A program made the translations under genes and the position numbers. The notes under the pieces are model-generated. The model did not search any database. It saw only the letters and a list, made by a program, of their open reading frames with translations, and had not been told where the DNA came from. Positions 32,674 to 41,042 of a stretch of DNA of 46,405 bases are shown piece by piece. Positions within the stretch are counted from its first letter, which is position 1. Every line of letters starts with the position of its first letter. Source of the DNA: 2-02-FULL-66-14 sp037443705 (GTDB lineage Bacteria > Pseudomonadota > Gammaproteobacteria > Burkholderiales > SG8-39); the NCBI GenBank assembly GCA_037443705.1, contig JBBINV010000030.1, positions 1 to 46,405 on the forward strand, read 5' to 3'.

Positions 32674-33348
32674 TCACCAGAATCGATGAGGAGCGAATGC
32701 CCTGAAACGGCGGTTCTTCTTGAGATTCGGATTTAGAAGGACGAGCAGGGAATAAATCCGCCACCAATACGCTGTGGCATCCCATTGCCCCTGCATCTGC
32801 GCCCGCACGAACGGCGATGATCGCGGGACAGCGTCGCTCCTCAGGGCTCCCCATCGAAGAGGGTGATCGAGGTTTGCAATCCTCCGAGGTGCGACAGTCC
32901 AAGTCCAATCCTTCGTCGCATTTCGCGGAATCAAGTCCAGCTCTGCCTGGTATTCAGGGCGAGTCGACTGAATCCACACCCTGGGACCACCTTCGACCGT
33001 TGCTCGTAGATCGATGACCTCTGCGTACTCTTCACATTCCGGCCAATTGTGCTCCCAGCATACATCGATGCCCTTTTTCGGCCGCAGCCACCCAAGTTGC
33101 TTTTTTCTCACATGGGCCTTGAATCCACTCGAACGGAATTCGAATTCAACCCAAGTCCGCTCCGTACCTCTTGTGAGTCTTCGCCAAGCCCAGCAGTCAG
33201 GGAATCCCGGCTTTATCTCATCGATCGCCGTGAATCCGAGAAGCCGGTGCACGTTCCCGAATAGAAAGACCACGCCCAGCTCGTTTTCGGGCGCATGCTG
33301 CATGCCCTCGTAGTCGATGATTTCCGATCTGTTCCGCTGTTCCGTCAT
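32674..33348 (-). CDS. Putative PD-(D/E)XK nuclease-like protein
   Basis: A 224-residue protein of uncertain function. ENELGVVFLFG, GFPDC (PD at ~50-51), WVEFEFRSSGFKAH (E68, E70) and VCWEHNWPEC (97-105) follow the pattern of predicted PD-(D/E)XK-fold proteins, but the third motif is E-x-E rather than E-x-K, so catalysis is doubtful. The region is visibly less GC-rich than its neighbours, suggesting transfer. The ATG at 33348 is preferred over an upstream TTG at 33387. No partner methylase is nearby. Confidence 0.5.
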   Translation of the reverse strand: MTEQRNRSEIIDYEGMQHAPENELGVVFLFGNVHRLLGFTAIDEIKPGFPDCWAWRRLTRGTERTWVEFEFRSSGFKAHVRKKQLGWLRPKKGIDVCWEHNWPECEEYAEVIDLRATVEGGPRVWIQSTRPEYQAELDLIPRNATKDWTWTVAPRRIANLDHPLRWGALRSDAVPRSSPFVRAQMQGQWDATAYWWRIYSLLVLLNPNLKKNRRFRAFAPHRFW

Positions 33349-33393
33349 CGATCGAATCTCAAGTGTCACTCGACGCACCCGCCGCAATCTGAT

Positions 33394-33582
33394 CTATTGA
33401 CCGTCCTTGGTTTCATCCCTCTCGGCACGCATCATCGCCCGCCGCCCCGCGAGCGCGAACTGGCGCGCCTCATCAAGCATCTCTAGACGCACAATCAGCG
33501 GGCGCGCAAGATGCTCCCGGATCTGCTCATCCGTCACTTCGTACCAATAATCGGTGATCGGATAGAGATCCTTCTCATCCAT
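33394..33582 (-). CDS. Small acidic/helical hypothetical protein, partner of the nucleotidyltransferase
   Basis: A 62-residue protein, predicted mostly helical after an aromatic N terminus (LYPITDYWYEVTDEQIREHL). No family recognised. Its start overlaps the end of the nucleotidyltransferase gene by 8 bp, so the two are probably a functional pair, possibly of toxin-antitoxin type. This is inferred from layout only. Confidence 0.55.
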   Translation of the reverse strand: MDEKDLYPITDYWYEVTDEQIREHLARPLIVRLEMLDEARQFALAGRRAMMRAERDETKDGQ

Positions 33583-34081
33583 ATTTGGCCTGCTCCATCC
33601 GGATCAGCTGCAACAAAACCTTGATGTCGGCTTCGTCCTTCTGACGGCCGGTGTTCGTCTTCAGGCGGATGATGTCCTCGATGGTCGCAACCCGGACCGT
33701 GACCTCGTTTCCGATCCGTCGCGCGATCGATCGAGCGTAGACCTCCTCGAACGGTATCGCGGGCTTGACCAGAACGTCGACCGTCGGCGCCGCCGGATCG
33801 GCCGGACGCAGCGCGAACGCAAGCATTCCTTTCTTCTCGATCCGGGCCTTCAGCTTCCCGGCATCCCTGAAATCGTCGACCGGCACCGGAATCGCCGGCT
33901 TGACGCCGAACGGCTCGAGTGCGGTGATGAACCGATCGAGGTTCGCCGAGTCCAGCGCGAGCATCAGATCGACGTCGACCGTGAAGCGACCGATCCCATG
34001 GAGATTCACGGCCACGCCGCCGACCAGGACGTAGCGGACGTTTTCGCGCGCGAGAGCCTGGAACAGATCTAGGTAAAACAT
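33575..34081 (-). CDS. Nucleotidyltransferase-fold protein (DUF6036/AbiEii-like)
   Basis: A 168-residue protein with a nucleotidyltransferase core: YVLVGGVAVNLHGIGRFTVDVDLML (GG...R-T-x-D-x-D, residues ~17-41), a later PTVDVLVK acid position and VATIEDIIRLKTNTGRQKDEADI. Such proteins appear as stand-alone accessory genes or toxin-antitoxin members. It lies 3 bp after rmuC and overlaps the 62-residue gene. Lower GC than the surrounding operons. Confidence 0.72.
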   Translation of the reverse strand: MFYLDLFQALARENVRYVLVGGVAVNLHGIGRFTVDVDLMLALDSANLDRFITALEPFGVKPAIPVPVDDFRDAGKLKARIEKKGMLAFALRPADPAAPTVDVLVKPAIPFEEVYARSIARRIGNEVTVRVATIEDIIRLKTNTGRQKDEADIKVLLQLIRMEQAKYG

Positions 34082-34084
34082 GTC

Positions 34085-35395
34085 TTACGGCGGCGGCTCG
34101 TCGCCGCCGAGCTCGAGAAGCTCGCCGGAGCGGGCCTCTGGTAACGCCTCGACCGACTTCAGCTTCCGTTCCATCTGGCGCGTGCGCGTTTCGGCGTCAT
34201 CGATCGTATTCGTGACCGATTGCAGCTGCTTTTTCATGGTCGCCAGCACGCCGCCGAATTTCGAAAACTCCGTCTTCACGGCGCCGAGCAATTGCCAGAC
34301 TTCGCTCGACCGCTTCTCGATCGCCAGCGTGCGAAAGCCCATTTGCAGGCTGTTTAGGAGCGCCGTGAGATTCGTCGGTCCGGCGAGCGTCACGCGGTAC
34401 TCGCGTTGGAGCGCGTCGGCCAAGCCGGGCCGCCGCAGCGCCTCGGCATACAGTCCCTCGGTCGGCAGAAAGAGCAGCGCAAAATCCGTGGTCGCGGGAG
34501 GATCGATGTATTTCTCCCGGATCGTCCTGGCCTCCAGCCGGAGTCGCGTCTCGAGTGCCCTTGCCGCCTCCTCGACCGCCGCAGCATCGGCCCGCTCCGC
34601 CGCCGATACGATCCGCTCGTAGTCTTCGCTCGGGAACTTCGAGTCGATTGGAAGCCACACTTGGCCCTGGGAATCGCTTCCCGGAAGCCTGATCGCGAAC
34701 TCGACTCGGTCACGCGAACCCGGCTTAGTCGCCACGTTCTTCTCGTATTGTTCGCGCGTCAGCACCTGCTCAAGCAGCGCCTCGAGCTGCACTTCTCCCC
34801 AAGTGCCGCGCGTCTTGACGTTCGTCAGCACGCGCTTGAGTCCGCCCACGTCCGCGGCGAGCGCCTGCATCTCGCCGAGCCCTTTGTGCACCGCCTCGAG
34901 CCGCTCCGAGACTTGCTTGAACGACTCGCCGAGACGCTGCTCGAGCGTCGCATGGAGCTTCTCGTCTACCGTGACGCGCATGCGCTCGAGCTGCTCGGCG
35001 TTCTCTTTCCTGATCGCCTCGAAGCGCTCGCTGAGCGAGTCGCCGAAACGCTTCAATGTCGCCGCGTTTTCCTCGCGGCCGAGTCGCGCGTCATCGGTCG
35101 CCGCCTTCAATTTCGCATCGACAGTCTCGCGCAATTCCTGCAGGCGCCGCTCATTGGCCGTCGTCAGATCGGCAAGCTGACGCGAGAACCCGTCGATCTG
35201 GCTGTTCTGTACCGTCGCGATAGACGTCAACTGCGTCGCGAGCGCCTTGCTGCCACGTTCCAGCCCCTCCGCCAGCTCGGTCCTCAGCACTCTGGATTCG
35301 TCGCGGGCGGACCCTCGGCCGGCGAGAAGAATGACGACAAGCACCAACGTCGCAAGAACCGCAATCGCGATCGCCGCAAGCAAAAGCCCCTCCAT
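34085..35395 (-). CDS. rmuC: DNA recombination protein RmuC
   Basis: A 436-residue protein with an N-terminal membrane helix (LLLAAIAIAVLATLVLVVILLA), a long coiled coil (~60-185) and the RmuC domain (VKTRGTWGEVQLEALLEQVL, FLPTEGLYAEALRRPGL, NLTALLNSLQMGFRTLAI). RmuC limits DNA inversions at palindromes; its nuclease-like core is predicted. The start is the first ATG before the helix. The coding sequence ends 3 bp before the nucleotidyltransferase start. Confidence 0.93.
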   Translation of the reverse strand: MEGLLLAAIAIAVLATLVLVVILLAGRGSARDESRVLRTELAEGLERGSKALATQLTSIATVQNSQIDGFSRQLADLTTANERRLQELRETVDAKLKAATDDARLGREENAATLKRFGDSLSERFEAIRKENAEQLERMRVTVDEKLHATLEQRLGESFKQVSERLEAVHKGLGEMQALAADVGGLKRVLTNVKTRGTWGEVQLEALLEQVLTREQYEKNVATKPGSRDRVEFAIRLPGSDSQGQVWLPIDSKFPSEDYERIVSAAERADAAAVEEAARALETRLRLEARTIREKYIDPPATTDFALLFLPTEGLYAEALRRPGLADALQREYRVTLAGPTNLTALLNSLQMGFRTLAIEKRSSEVWQLLGAVKTEFSKFGGVLATMKKQLQSVTNTIDDAETRTRQMERKLKSVEALPEARSGELLELGGDEPPP

Positions 35396-35441
35396 GGACA
35401 GATTCTAGCCGACACCCTCCGGCCGGAACGAAGGGGCGCAA

Positions 35442-35533
35442 TCAACTTCCCGCGCACTGCTTGCGGTACGTGTCCTTGCGCGCGATGCAGCCGCCGCGCA
35501 GGACGTAGAGGTCGACGCCTCGTGCTCGCCCGC
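35442..35533 (-). pseudogene. Possible C-terminal remnant of a SnoaL/NTF2-like protein
   Basis: Between rmuC and the DUF1028 gene, one minus frame reads GVDLYVLRGGCIARKDTYRK followed by QCAGS and a stop. This resembles the last beta strands of SnoaL-like/NTF2-like proteins. There is no start codon or upstream domain, so it would be a decayed tail. The call is tentative. Confidence 0.3.
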
Positions 35534-35538
35534 CTTGC

Positions 35539-36252
35539 TCAGTCCCGGCCCGCGAGGTGACGCGGCTTCCAGCCGGGTACGCGCTCCATGCGCCACTGCC
35601 ACCAGCGCGGCACGTCGGGATTCACCGCGCGCTCCGCGTAATAGGGCACCATCGGCGCGTACCAGTCCCAGAGGCGGCGCAGCTCTGCCTCGGGCGCGTC
35701 GTGCAGGTCGACGCGCAGGTCGACGAGCGGCCAGGGCTCCCGATCGCAGACGAGAAGCGCCGCGGAGTTCTGCCCCTCGGGCTGGCCGCCGGCGTCGCGC
35801 CCGGCCTCGAGCGCGCGCACCAGCCGCTCGGCGAGCGCCGCGCCCGCACTCGCCTCGAACGCGTGCGCCATCGCGTCGATCACGTGCGGCCCCGCGAGCA
35901 CATTGCCCGAAACCGCGTAGCCCGTGCCGCAGCGATGCCCGGACCATGCCGGGTTGCGTGCGCCAGTCGCGGCGTGCGCGCGTCCATAGGTGTCGACCAC
36001 CGCGACCTGCCGGCTCTCCGGCCAGGGGTCGGAGGCGAGCAGCTCGCTCACCACTTTCTCCGCGCAGAGTCCGCGCTCGAGAAGCTCGGCCGCCAGCCGC
36101 GCGAGCTGCGGGCTTGCGACCGCCTGCAGGCTCACGGCGCCCCGGTTGGGCACCGCCACCGGGCAACGCGCGCCCACGTTGGGCGAATAGGTCGCCACCG
36201 CCACGCCGTTCTGCCCGGTGCGCGCGCAGCGCGCGACAATCGAGAAGGTCAT
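35539..36252 (-). CDS. DUF1028 family protein (Ntn-hydrolase-like)
   Basis: A 237-residue protein: MTFSIVARCARTGQNGVAVATYSPNVGARCP at the N terminus (broken here as MTFSIVARCA and GVAVATYSPNVGARCP), GYAVSGNVLAGPHVIDAMAHAFE in mid-protein and LVDLRVDLHDAPEAELRRLW near the end are DUF1028 landmarks. The family resembles Ntn hydrolases and is often annotated as an amidase-like or secreted protein; activity is unknown. It follows the tctC gene by 5 bp and probably belongs to the same operon. Confidence 0.82.
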   Translation of the reverse strand: MTFSIVARCARTGQNGVAVATYSPNVGARCPVAVPNRGAVSLQAVASPQLARLAAELLERGLCAEKVVSELLASDPWPESRQVAVVDTYGRAHAATGARNPAWSGHRCGTGYAVSGNVLAGPHVIDAMAHAFEASAGAALAERLVRALEAGRDAGGQPEGQNSAALLVCDREPWPLVDLRVDLHDAPEAELRRLWDWYAPMVPYYAERAVNPDVPRWWQWRMERVPGWKPRHLAGRD

Positions 36253-36257
36253 GCGCG

Positions 36258-37235
36258 TCAGTCCAGGCGGATGTTGGCCTCGGCGCCGAGCCTGCGCGAG
36301 CTCTCGTATTCGTCGAGCGTCAGCTTGCGAAGCTGCTCGGGACTTCCCGGGCGGACCACCGAGCCGGTGGCTTCGATCCGCTTGCGCACCTCGGGCAGGC
36401 CGAGGATGCGCTGGAGCTCGGCGCTCAGGCGCCCGATCACCGCCTTCGGCGTGCCGGCCGGAGCATAGAGAGCGTTCCACGCTTCGAGCGTCAGGCCGGG
36501 AAGCCCCTCCTCCGCGAGCGTGGGAATGTCCGGCGCCGAAGGCACGCGCTCGGCCGAAGCAACCCCGTAGCTGCGCAGCGTGCCAGCGCGTAAATACTGG
36601 ATCTCGGTGGGAAGCGTGCCGAAGTAGACCTGGACGCGGTTGGTCAGGAGATCCGCGTTGACCTGCGGCGCGCCCTTGTACGACACCGCCACCATCCGGC
36701 TGCCGGTCAGTCGATCGAACTGCACGCACGCGAGGTGCGTTCCGGTACCGTTGCCATGGTGCGCGCAATTGAGCTTGCCGGCGTTGGCGCGCACATAGGC
36801 GATGAATTCCTTCAGGTTCGCAGCCGGCACCGAAGGGTGCACGACCATGACGATCGGCAACCCCGCGACGTAGCCGATCGGCTCGAAATCGCCCGGCTTG
36901 TAGGTCGCGTTCGGGTTGAGCGCCGGGATGATCGCGGTCGGCGCGCTGCCGCCCATCACGAGCGTGTAGCCGTCGGGCGCCGCCCTGGCCACCGAGGCCA
37001 TCGCGATCGCGCCCCCCGCGCCGGTGCGGTTTTCGACCACGACCGGCTGGCCGAGCGCCCTGGCGTATTGCTCGGCGACCGTGCGGCTGAGCAGATCGGT
37101 GATCCCGCCCGCCGGATACGGCGAGACGATCGTGACAGGCTTCGCCGGCCAGGCTTGTGCGAGGGCGGCCGCGGGAAACGCGCCCGCGAGCAAGACGAGC
37201 ATCGAAGTCAGGTGCGAGGCGAATGCAGATCTCAT
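36258..37235 (-). CDS. Tripartite tricarboxylate transporter (TctC/Bug) substrate-binding protein
   Basis: A 325-residue periplasmic binding protein with signal peptide (LTSMLVLLAGAFPAAALAQA), AWPAKPVTIVSPYPAGGITD, VVENRTGAGGAIA and YKGAPQVNADLLTNRVQVYF, all typical of Bug/TctC receptors that bind carboxylates. No tctA/tctB membrane genes are nearby, so it may be an orphan receptor, common in betaproteobacteria. It follows an IclR regulator with 4 bp overlap. Confidence 0.92.
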   Translation of the reverse strand: MRSAFASHLTSMLVLLAGAFPAAALAQAWPAKPVTIVSPYPAGGITDLLSRTVAEQYARALGQPVVVENRTGAGGAIAMASVARAAPDGYTLVMGGSAPTAIIPALNPNATYKPGDFEPIGYVAGLPIVMVVHPSVPAANLKEFIAYVRANAGKLNCAHHGNGTGTHLACVQFDRLTGSRMVAVSYKGAPQVNADLLTNRVQVYFGTLPTEIQYLRAGTLRSYGVASAERVPSAPDIPTLAEEGLPGLTLEAWNALYAPAGTPKAVIGRLSAELQRILGLPEVRKRIEATGSVVRPGSPEQLRKLTLDEYESSRRLGAEANIRLD

Positions 37236-38056
37236 GGTAGAGCCCTCCCTTGTGTCCCGGATCGCAATTCGCCGGCCGGCATCTTCTCGAGGCCGCGCAC
37301 GATCGCCTTCAGGCGCTCGCCGATCGCCTCGAGCCGCGCGTCATCGAGGCGCGCGCGCGGGCCGGTGCAGCTGATCGCGGCGGGCGGCGCGTTCCCGAGA
37401 GCGAGCGGCACGCCGACACCGGTCATTTCCGGATTCCAGGCACCGCCGAAGCAAAAGCCGCGGCTGCGGTAGCGTGCCAGTTCGCGCTCGATGCCCTCGC
37501 GCAGCTGCGGCCACCATTCCGGAAGGCCGCCCGCCCGGATCTCGCTCAGCAGGAGGGCGCGCTCGCCTTCGGACAGCCCGGCGAGATAGGCGCGCCCGAT
37601 CGCGGTGGTCGCGATCGGCACCCGCGTGCCGACGTCCTGCAGGAAAGCGGCGATTCCCGGCGCTCTGAACCGGTCGACAAAGATCATGTGCGCGCCGTCG
37701 CGCATCGCGATCGCCGCGGTGATGCCCTCCTCTGTCGCGATTGCCTGCAGCATCGGCCGGATCACCTGGCGCAGGTCGAAGCGCGCGAGCACCGGAAAGC
37801 CGAGAGTGAGAACGTGAGGCTCGAGCCGGTAGCCCTGACCGGCCGACCCGGACGCGAGGAACCCGAGCCTCGCCAGGGTATAGGTGAGCCGCGAGATCGT
37901 CGGCCGTGGCAGGCGCGTGCGGCGTGCGAGCTCGGCGTTGGTCAGCAGGTCATCGCCCGGCGAGTACGCCTGCAGCACGCTCAGCCCCCGCGCCAATGCA
38001 ATCACGAACAACCGGTCCGCCGGCCCCGCCTGCCGCCTCTTCGCGCCAACCTCCAT
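37232..38056 (-). CDS. IclR-family transcriptional regulator
   Basis: A 274-residue regulator. Winged HTH at ~20-80 (LTNAELARRTRLPRPTISRL) and an IclR effector domain (LDDARLEAIGERLKAIV at the end; FVDRFRAPGIAAFLQDVG and PIATTAIGRAYLA within). It likely controls the tctC-DUF1028 genes it overlaps, responding to a small acid. No operator was identified. Confidence 0.92.
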   Translation of the reverse strand: MEVGAKRRQAGPADRLFVIALARGLSVLQAYSPGDDLLTNAELARRTRLPRPTISRLTYTLARLGFLASGSAGQGYRLEPHVLTLGFPVLARFDLRQVIRPMLQAIATEEGITAAIAMRDGAHMIFVDRFRAPGIAAFLQDVGTRVPIATTAIGRAYLAGLSEGERALLLSEIRAGGLPEWWPQLREGIERELARYRSRGFCFGGAWNPEMTGVGVPLALGNAPPAAISCTGPRARLDDARLEAIGERLKAIVRGLEKMPAGELRSGTQGRALP

Positions 38057-38142
38057 GCGCGAAGCCTAACACGGTTGTCCGCTATGCGAAATTATCCTGA
38101 GCAAAGTTAATTCCGCATGGCGAACCAAAAACATGCCGAGGC

Positions 38143-38169
38143 AAAAAAAGGGCGCCCGAAGGCGCCCTT
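38143..38169 (-). terminator. Terminator of the glnK-amtB operon
   Basis: On the minus strand: AAGGGCGCC, loop TTCG, GGCGCCCTT followed by more T (seven A on the plus strand at 38143-38149). A very stable tetraloop hairpin 22 bp after amtB. Confidence 0.92.
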
Positions 38170-38190
38170 GGGAGCTTGCAACGCGGGAGC

Positions 38191-39666
38191 TTACATGCGG
38201 TAGGCGGCTTCGCCGTGCGAGGTGACGTCCAGGCCCTCGCGCTCTTCTTCCTCGGTCACGCGAAGCCCGATGGTCCAATCGACCAGCTTGAACGCGACGA
38301 GCGCGACGACGCCGGACCACACGACCGTCGTGACCACACCCTTGAACTGGGCCCAGAGCTGGCCCGAGATGCTGTAGTCCTTGGCCGCGACCGTCGTGCC
38401 GGTAACCCAGTCTCCGACGAAGCCCGGCCCTCCGAGCGAGGGATCGTTGAACACGCCCGTGAGCAGCGCGCCGAGGATCCCGCCGATGGCGTGTACGCCG
38501 AAAACGTCGAGCGAGTCGTCGACCTTCAGCATGTGCTTGAGACCGTTCACGCCCCAGAGGCACACCAGACCCGCGGCGAGCCCGATCACGAACGCCCCGG
38601 GTATGCCGACGTTGCCCGCGGCCGGGGTGATCGCGACCAGCCCCGCCACCGCGCCGGAAGCCGCGCCGAGCATCGAGGGCTTGCCCTTGAACAGCGCCTC
38701 GCCGAGCGACCAGGAGAGCACCGCGCAGGCGGTCGCGAGGAAGGTGTTCATGAAAGCGAGCGCAGCGGAGCTGTTCGCCTCGAGCGCGGAGCCGGCGTTG
38801 AAACCGAACCAGCCCACCCAGAGCAGCGAGGCCCCGATCATGGTCATCGGCAGGTTGTGCGGCATGAGCGCCTCTTTTCCGAAACCGATGCGCTTGCCCA
38901 CCAGGTACGCGCCCACCAGGCCCGCGACGCCGGCGTTGATGTGCACCACCGTGCCGCCCGCGAAGTCGAGCGCACCCCACTGCCAGATGAGGCCGGCCTT
39001 GGCGTTCATCGCGTCGACCACCTTCGGGTCGGTGTAGGCGTCAGGGCCCATCCAGTACCACACCATGTGCGCGATCGGCGCGTAGCTGAACGTGAACCAC
39101 AACACCACGAACGCGAGCACCGCGGAGAACCTGATCCGCTCGGCGAACGCGCCGAGCACCAGGCAGCAGGTGATCGCGGCGAACGTGGCCTGGAAGGCGA
39201 CGAACACGAGCTCGGGAATGACCACGCCCTTGGAGAAGGTTGCGGCCATGGCATCGGTGGCGCCCTTCAGGAAGAGGCGATCGAAGCCGCCGAAGAACGC
39301 ATTCCCTTCGGTAAAGGCGAGGCTGTAGCCGTAGACGCACCACAGCACCGTCACCAGCGAGAACACGACGAACACCTGCATCAGCACCGAGAGCATGTTC
39401 TTCGAGCGCACCATGCCGCCATAGAAGAGCGCCAGCGCCGGCACGCTCATCATGAGCACGAGCGCGGTGGAGGTGAGCATCCACGCGACGTCGCCCTTGT
39501 TGGGCACAGGCGGCGAAGGCTTGGCTTCCGCAGGCTTCGCGGCCTCCTGCTTGACGGCTTCCGCCGCCGGTTTGTCCGGCCCCGCGGCCGGCTTGTCCTG
39601 CGCCAGCGCCGCGCCCGCGAACGCGAGCCCGGTGACCAGCGCGATCAGCGCGAACAGCTTTTTCAT
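38191..39666 (-). CDS. amtB: Ammonium transporter AmtB
   Basis: A 491-residue Amt channel with a cleavable signal peptide (LFALIALVTGLAFAGAALA) and a ~40-residue Ala/Pro/Lys-rich spacer before the eleven-helix core. FQATFAAITCCLVLGAFAER, GALDFAGGTVVHINAGVAGL and FGVHAIGGILGALLTGVF are Amt signatures, the last two carrying pore histidines. GlnK, encoded 13 bp upstream, would gate it. It is the last gene before a terminator. Confidence 0.96.
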   Translation of the reverse strand: MKKLFALIALVTGLAFAGAALAQDKPAAGPDKPAAEAVKQEAAKPAEAKPSPPVPNKGDVAWMLTSTALVLMMSVPALALFYGGMVRSKNMLSVLMQVFVVFSLVTVLWCVYGYSLAFTEGNAFFGGFDRLFLKGATDAMAATFSKGVVIPELVFVAFQATFAAITCCLVLGAFAERIRFSAVLAFVVLWFTFSYAPIAHMVWYWMGPDAYTDPKVVDAMNAKAGLIWQWGALDFAGGTVVHINAGVAGLVGAYLVGKRIGFGKEALMPHNLPMTMIGASLLWVGWFGFNAGSALEANSSAALAFMNTFLATACAVLSWSLGEALFKGKPSMLGAASGAVAGLVAITPAAGNVGIPGAFVIGLAAGLVCLWGVNGLKHMLKVDDSLDVFGVHAIGGILGALLTGVFNDPSLGGPGFVGDWVTGTTVAAKDYSISGQLWAQFKGVVTTVVWSGVVALVAFKLVDWTIGLRVTEEEEREGLDVTSHGEAAYRM

Positions 39667-39679
39667 TTCCCTGATCTCC

Positions 39680-40018
39680 CTAGAGCGCCGCAGCGTCGGT
39701 TTCGCCGGTGCGGATGCGGATGACTTTTTCGAGGTCGAACACGAAGATCTTGCCGTCGCCGATCTTGCCGGTGTTGGCGGCCTTCTCGATCGCCTCGAGC
39801 ACCGGGTCGAGCATCTCGGACTTGATCGCGGCCTCGATCTTCACCTTGGGCAGAAAGTCGACCACGTACTCCGCGCCCCGGTAGAGCTCGGTGTGGCCCT
39901 TCTGCCGCCCGAAGCCCTTGACCTCGGTGACGGTGATGCCCTGCACGCCGATCGCCGAGAGCGCCTCGCGCACCTCGTCGAGCTTGAACGGCTTGATGAT
40001 GGCGGTGACGAGTTTCAT
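39680..40018 (-). CDS. glnK: Nitrogen regulatory PII protein (GlnK)
   Basis: A 112-residue PII protein: MKLVTAIIKPFKLDEVREAL, T loop GHTELYRGAEYVVDFLPK with the uridylylated Y51, and GDGKIFVFDLEKVIRIRTGE in the C-terminal signature. Genetic linkage to amtB marks it as the GlnK type that blocks ammonium uptake when nitrogen is plentiful. It sits between a TorF-like porin gene (8 bp) and amtB (13 bp). Confidence 0.96.
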   Translation of the reverse strand: MKLVTAIIKPFKLDEVREALSAIGVQGITVTEVKGFGRQKGHTELYRGAEYVVDFLPKVKIEAAIKSEMLDPVLEAIEKAANTGKIGDGKIFVFDLEKVIRIRTGETDAAAL

Positions 40019-40026
40019 GGCAACCT

Positions 40027-40875
40027 TCAGAACGTCTTGCTGATCGAGAGCACCACGGTGCCTTTGCCCGCGTCCTTGAACTTGGTTCCGGGACCGGCGG
40101 GCAGCTGGTTGGCGAAGCAGTAGAAGCCGGTATTGGCCGGGTTGCAGCTTCCCTTGCCATCGGTGTCGAGGTAAGCGGCGCCGAGCACCCAGCCGTTGAT
40201 GTCCTTCGTGACGCCGATCTTCCAGTCGGTGTAGTCGCCGTTCGAGGCGTCGGTGCCCGCATGCCAGCCTTTCAGCTTGAAGCTGCCGATGTGCCCGACG
40301 ATGCCCCAGCCGTTGCCGAGGTCATAAGTCGCGGAGAGGTCGATGTAGCGCGAGCCTCGGGTGCCAGGCAGCGAGAAATAGTCGTCGATCGCGTGGTAGT
40401 ACTTCAGCGAGAGCCACTTCCAGCTGCCGCCGATGTAGATCTCCTTGTTGTCGACGCCCCCGGTGTGCACTGCGCCGGTCCTGGGATTGGTGAACGCCGT
40501 GCCGTCCGCGGCGTTGGCGTCGGTCCCCGGGTAGTAGTAATAGATGGCGCCAATGTCGAGGCTCCAGTCGCCCCAGGTCTTCTTCCAGCCACCGTAGAAG
40601 TCCATCTCGAGGTTGCCCGCCGGGAACCCGGCGCCCTCGTTCACGTTCGAGTTCCAGTTGCCGAGGTAGATGCCGCTCGCGTGCGAGTAATCGACGCCCC
40701 CCTGGATCGCGGGCTTCTTGAAGGTCTGCGCGATGCCGCGGAACCGGTATTCCGAAACCAGGGACAGGTTCCCGGCAAGGGTGTGCGGCGAGGCCGGCGC
40801 GGCGGCCTGCGCCTGGGCGAGGCCAGGCAGGGCGGCGCTCGCCGCAAGGCTGAGGGCAAGGACGGCTTTTTTCAT
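40027..40875 (-). CDS. TorF-family putative porin
   Basis: A 282-residue outer-membrane protein: signal peptide (AVLALSLAASAALPGLAQA), LAGNLSLVSEYRFRGIAQT and VDYSHASGIYLGNW opening strands typical of this family, and a terminal ISKTF with aromatic end. It often precedes glnK-amtB in betaproteobacteria and may admit small nitrogen compounds. GGGAGA selects the ATG at 40875. A sigma54-type promoter precedes it. Confidence 0.85.
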   Translation of the reverse strand: MKKAVLALSLAASAALPGLAQAQAAAPASPHTLAGNLSLVSEYRFRGIAQTFKKPAIQGGVDYSHASGIYLGNWNSNVNEGAGFPAGNLEMDFYGGWKKTWGDWSLDIGAIYYYYPGTDANAADGTAFTNPRTGAVHTGGVDNKEIYIGGSWKWLSLKYYHAIDDYFSLPGTRGSRYIDLSATYDLGNGWGIVGHIGSFKLKGWHAGTDASNGDYTDWKIGVTKDINGWVLGAAYLDTDGKGSCNPANTGFYCFANQLPAGPGTKFKDAGKGTVVLSISKTF

Positions 40876-40919
40876 GTGCAAGTCTCCCGGGCGGTGAATG
40901 GATTGCCGATCGACTCGTT

Positions 40920-40935
40920 AGCACCGCCCGTGCCA
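40920..40935 (-). promoter_or_regulatory. Sigma54 (-24/-12) promoter of the torF-like/glnK/amtB operon
   Basis: Minus strand TGGCACG-GGCG-GTGCT; GG and GC are 12 bp apart as required, with one mismatch from TGGCACG-N4-TTGCT. Predicted +1 near 40909, 34 nt before the start codon. Confidence 0.72.
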
Positions 40936-40989
40936 GGTCACGGAACCTTTCGAAACATGGACTTAGGAATTGGCCGTCGGTCGGGGGCG

Positions 40990-41006
40990 CGCACCGCGAA
41001 CGGGCA
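40990..41006. promoter_or_regulatory. Possible NtrC site, proximal
   Basis: CGCACC-GCGAA-CGGGCA, 9 of 12 matches to TGCACC-N5-GGTGCA. Centre about 89 bp upstream of the predicted +1. Confidence 0.4.
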
Positions 41007-41020
41007 TGACACGGCCTGGC

Positions 41021-41037
41021 CGCCCCATGCCGGTGCA
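41021..41037. promoter_or_regulatory. Possible NtrC site, distal
   Basis: CGCCCC-ATGCC-GGTGCA, 10 of 12 matches. Centre 31 bp from the proximal site, about three helical turns, at about -120. Confidence 0.42.
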
Positions 41038-41042
41038 CAGAG

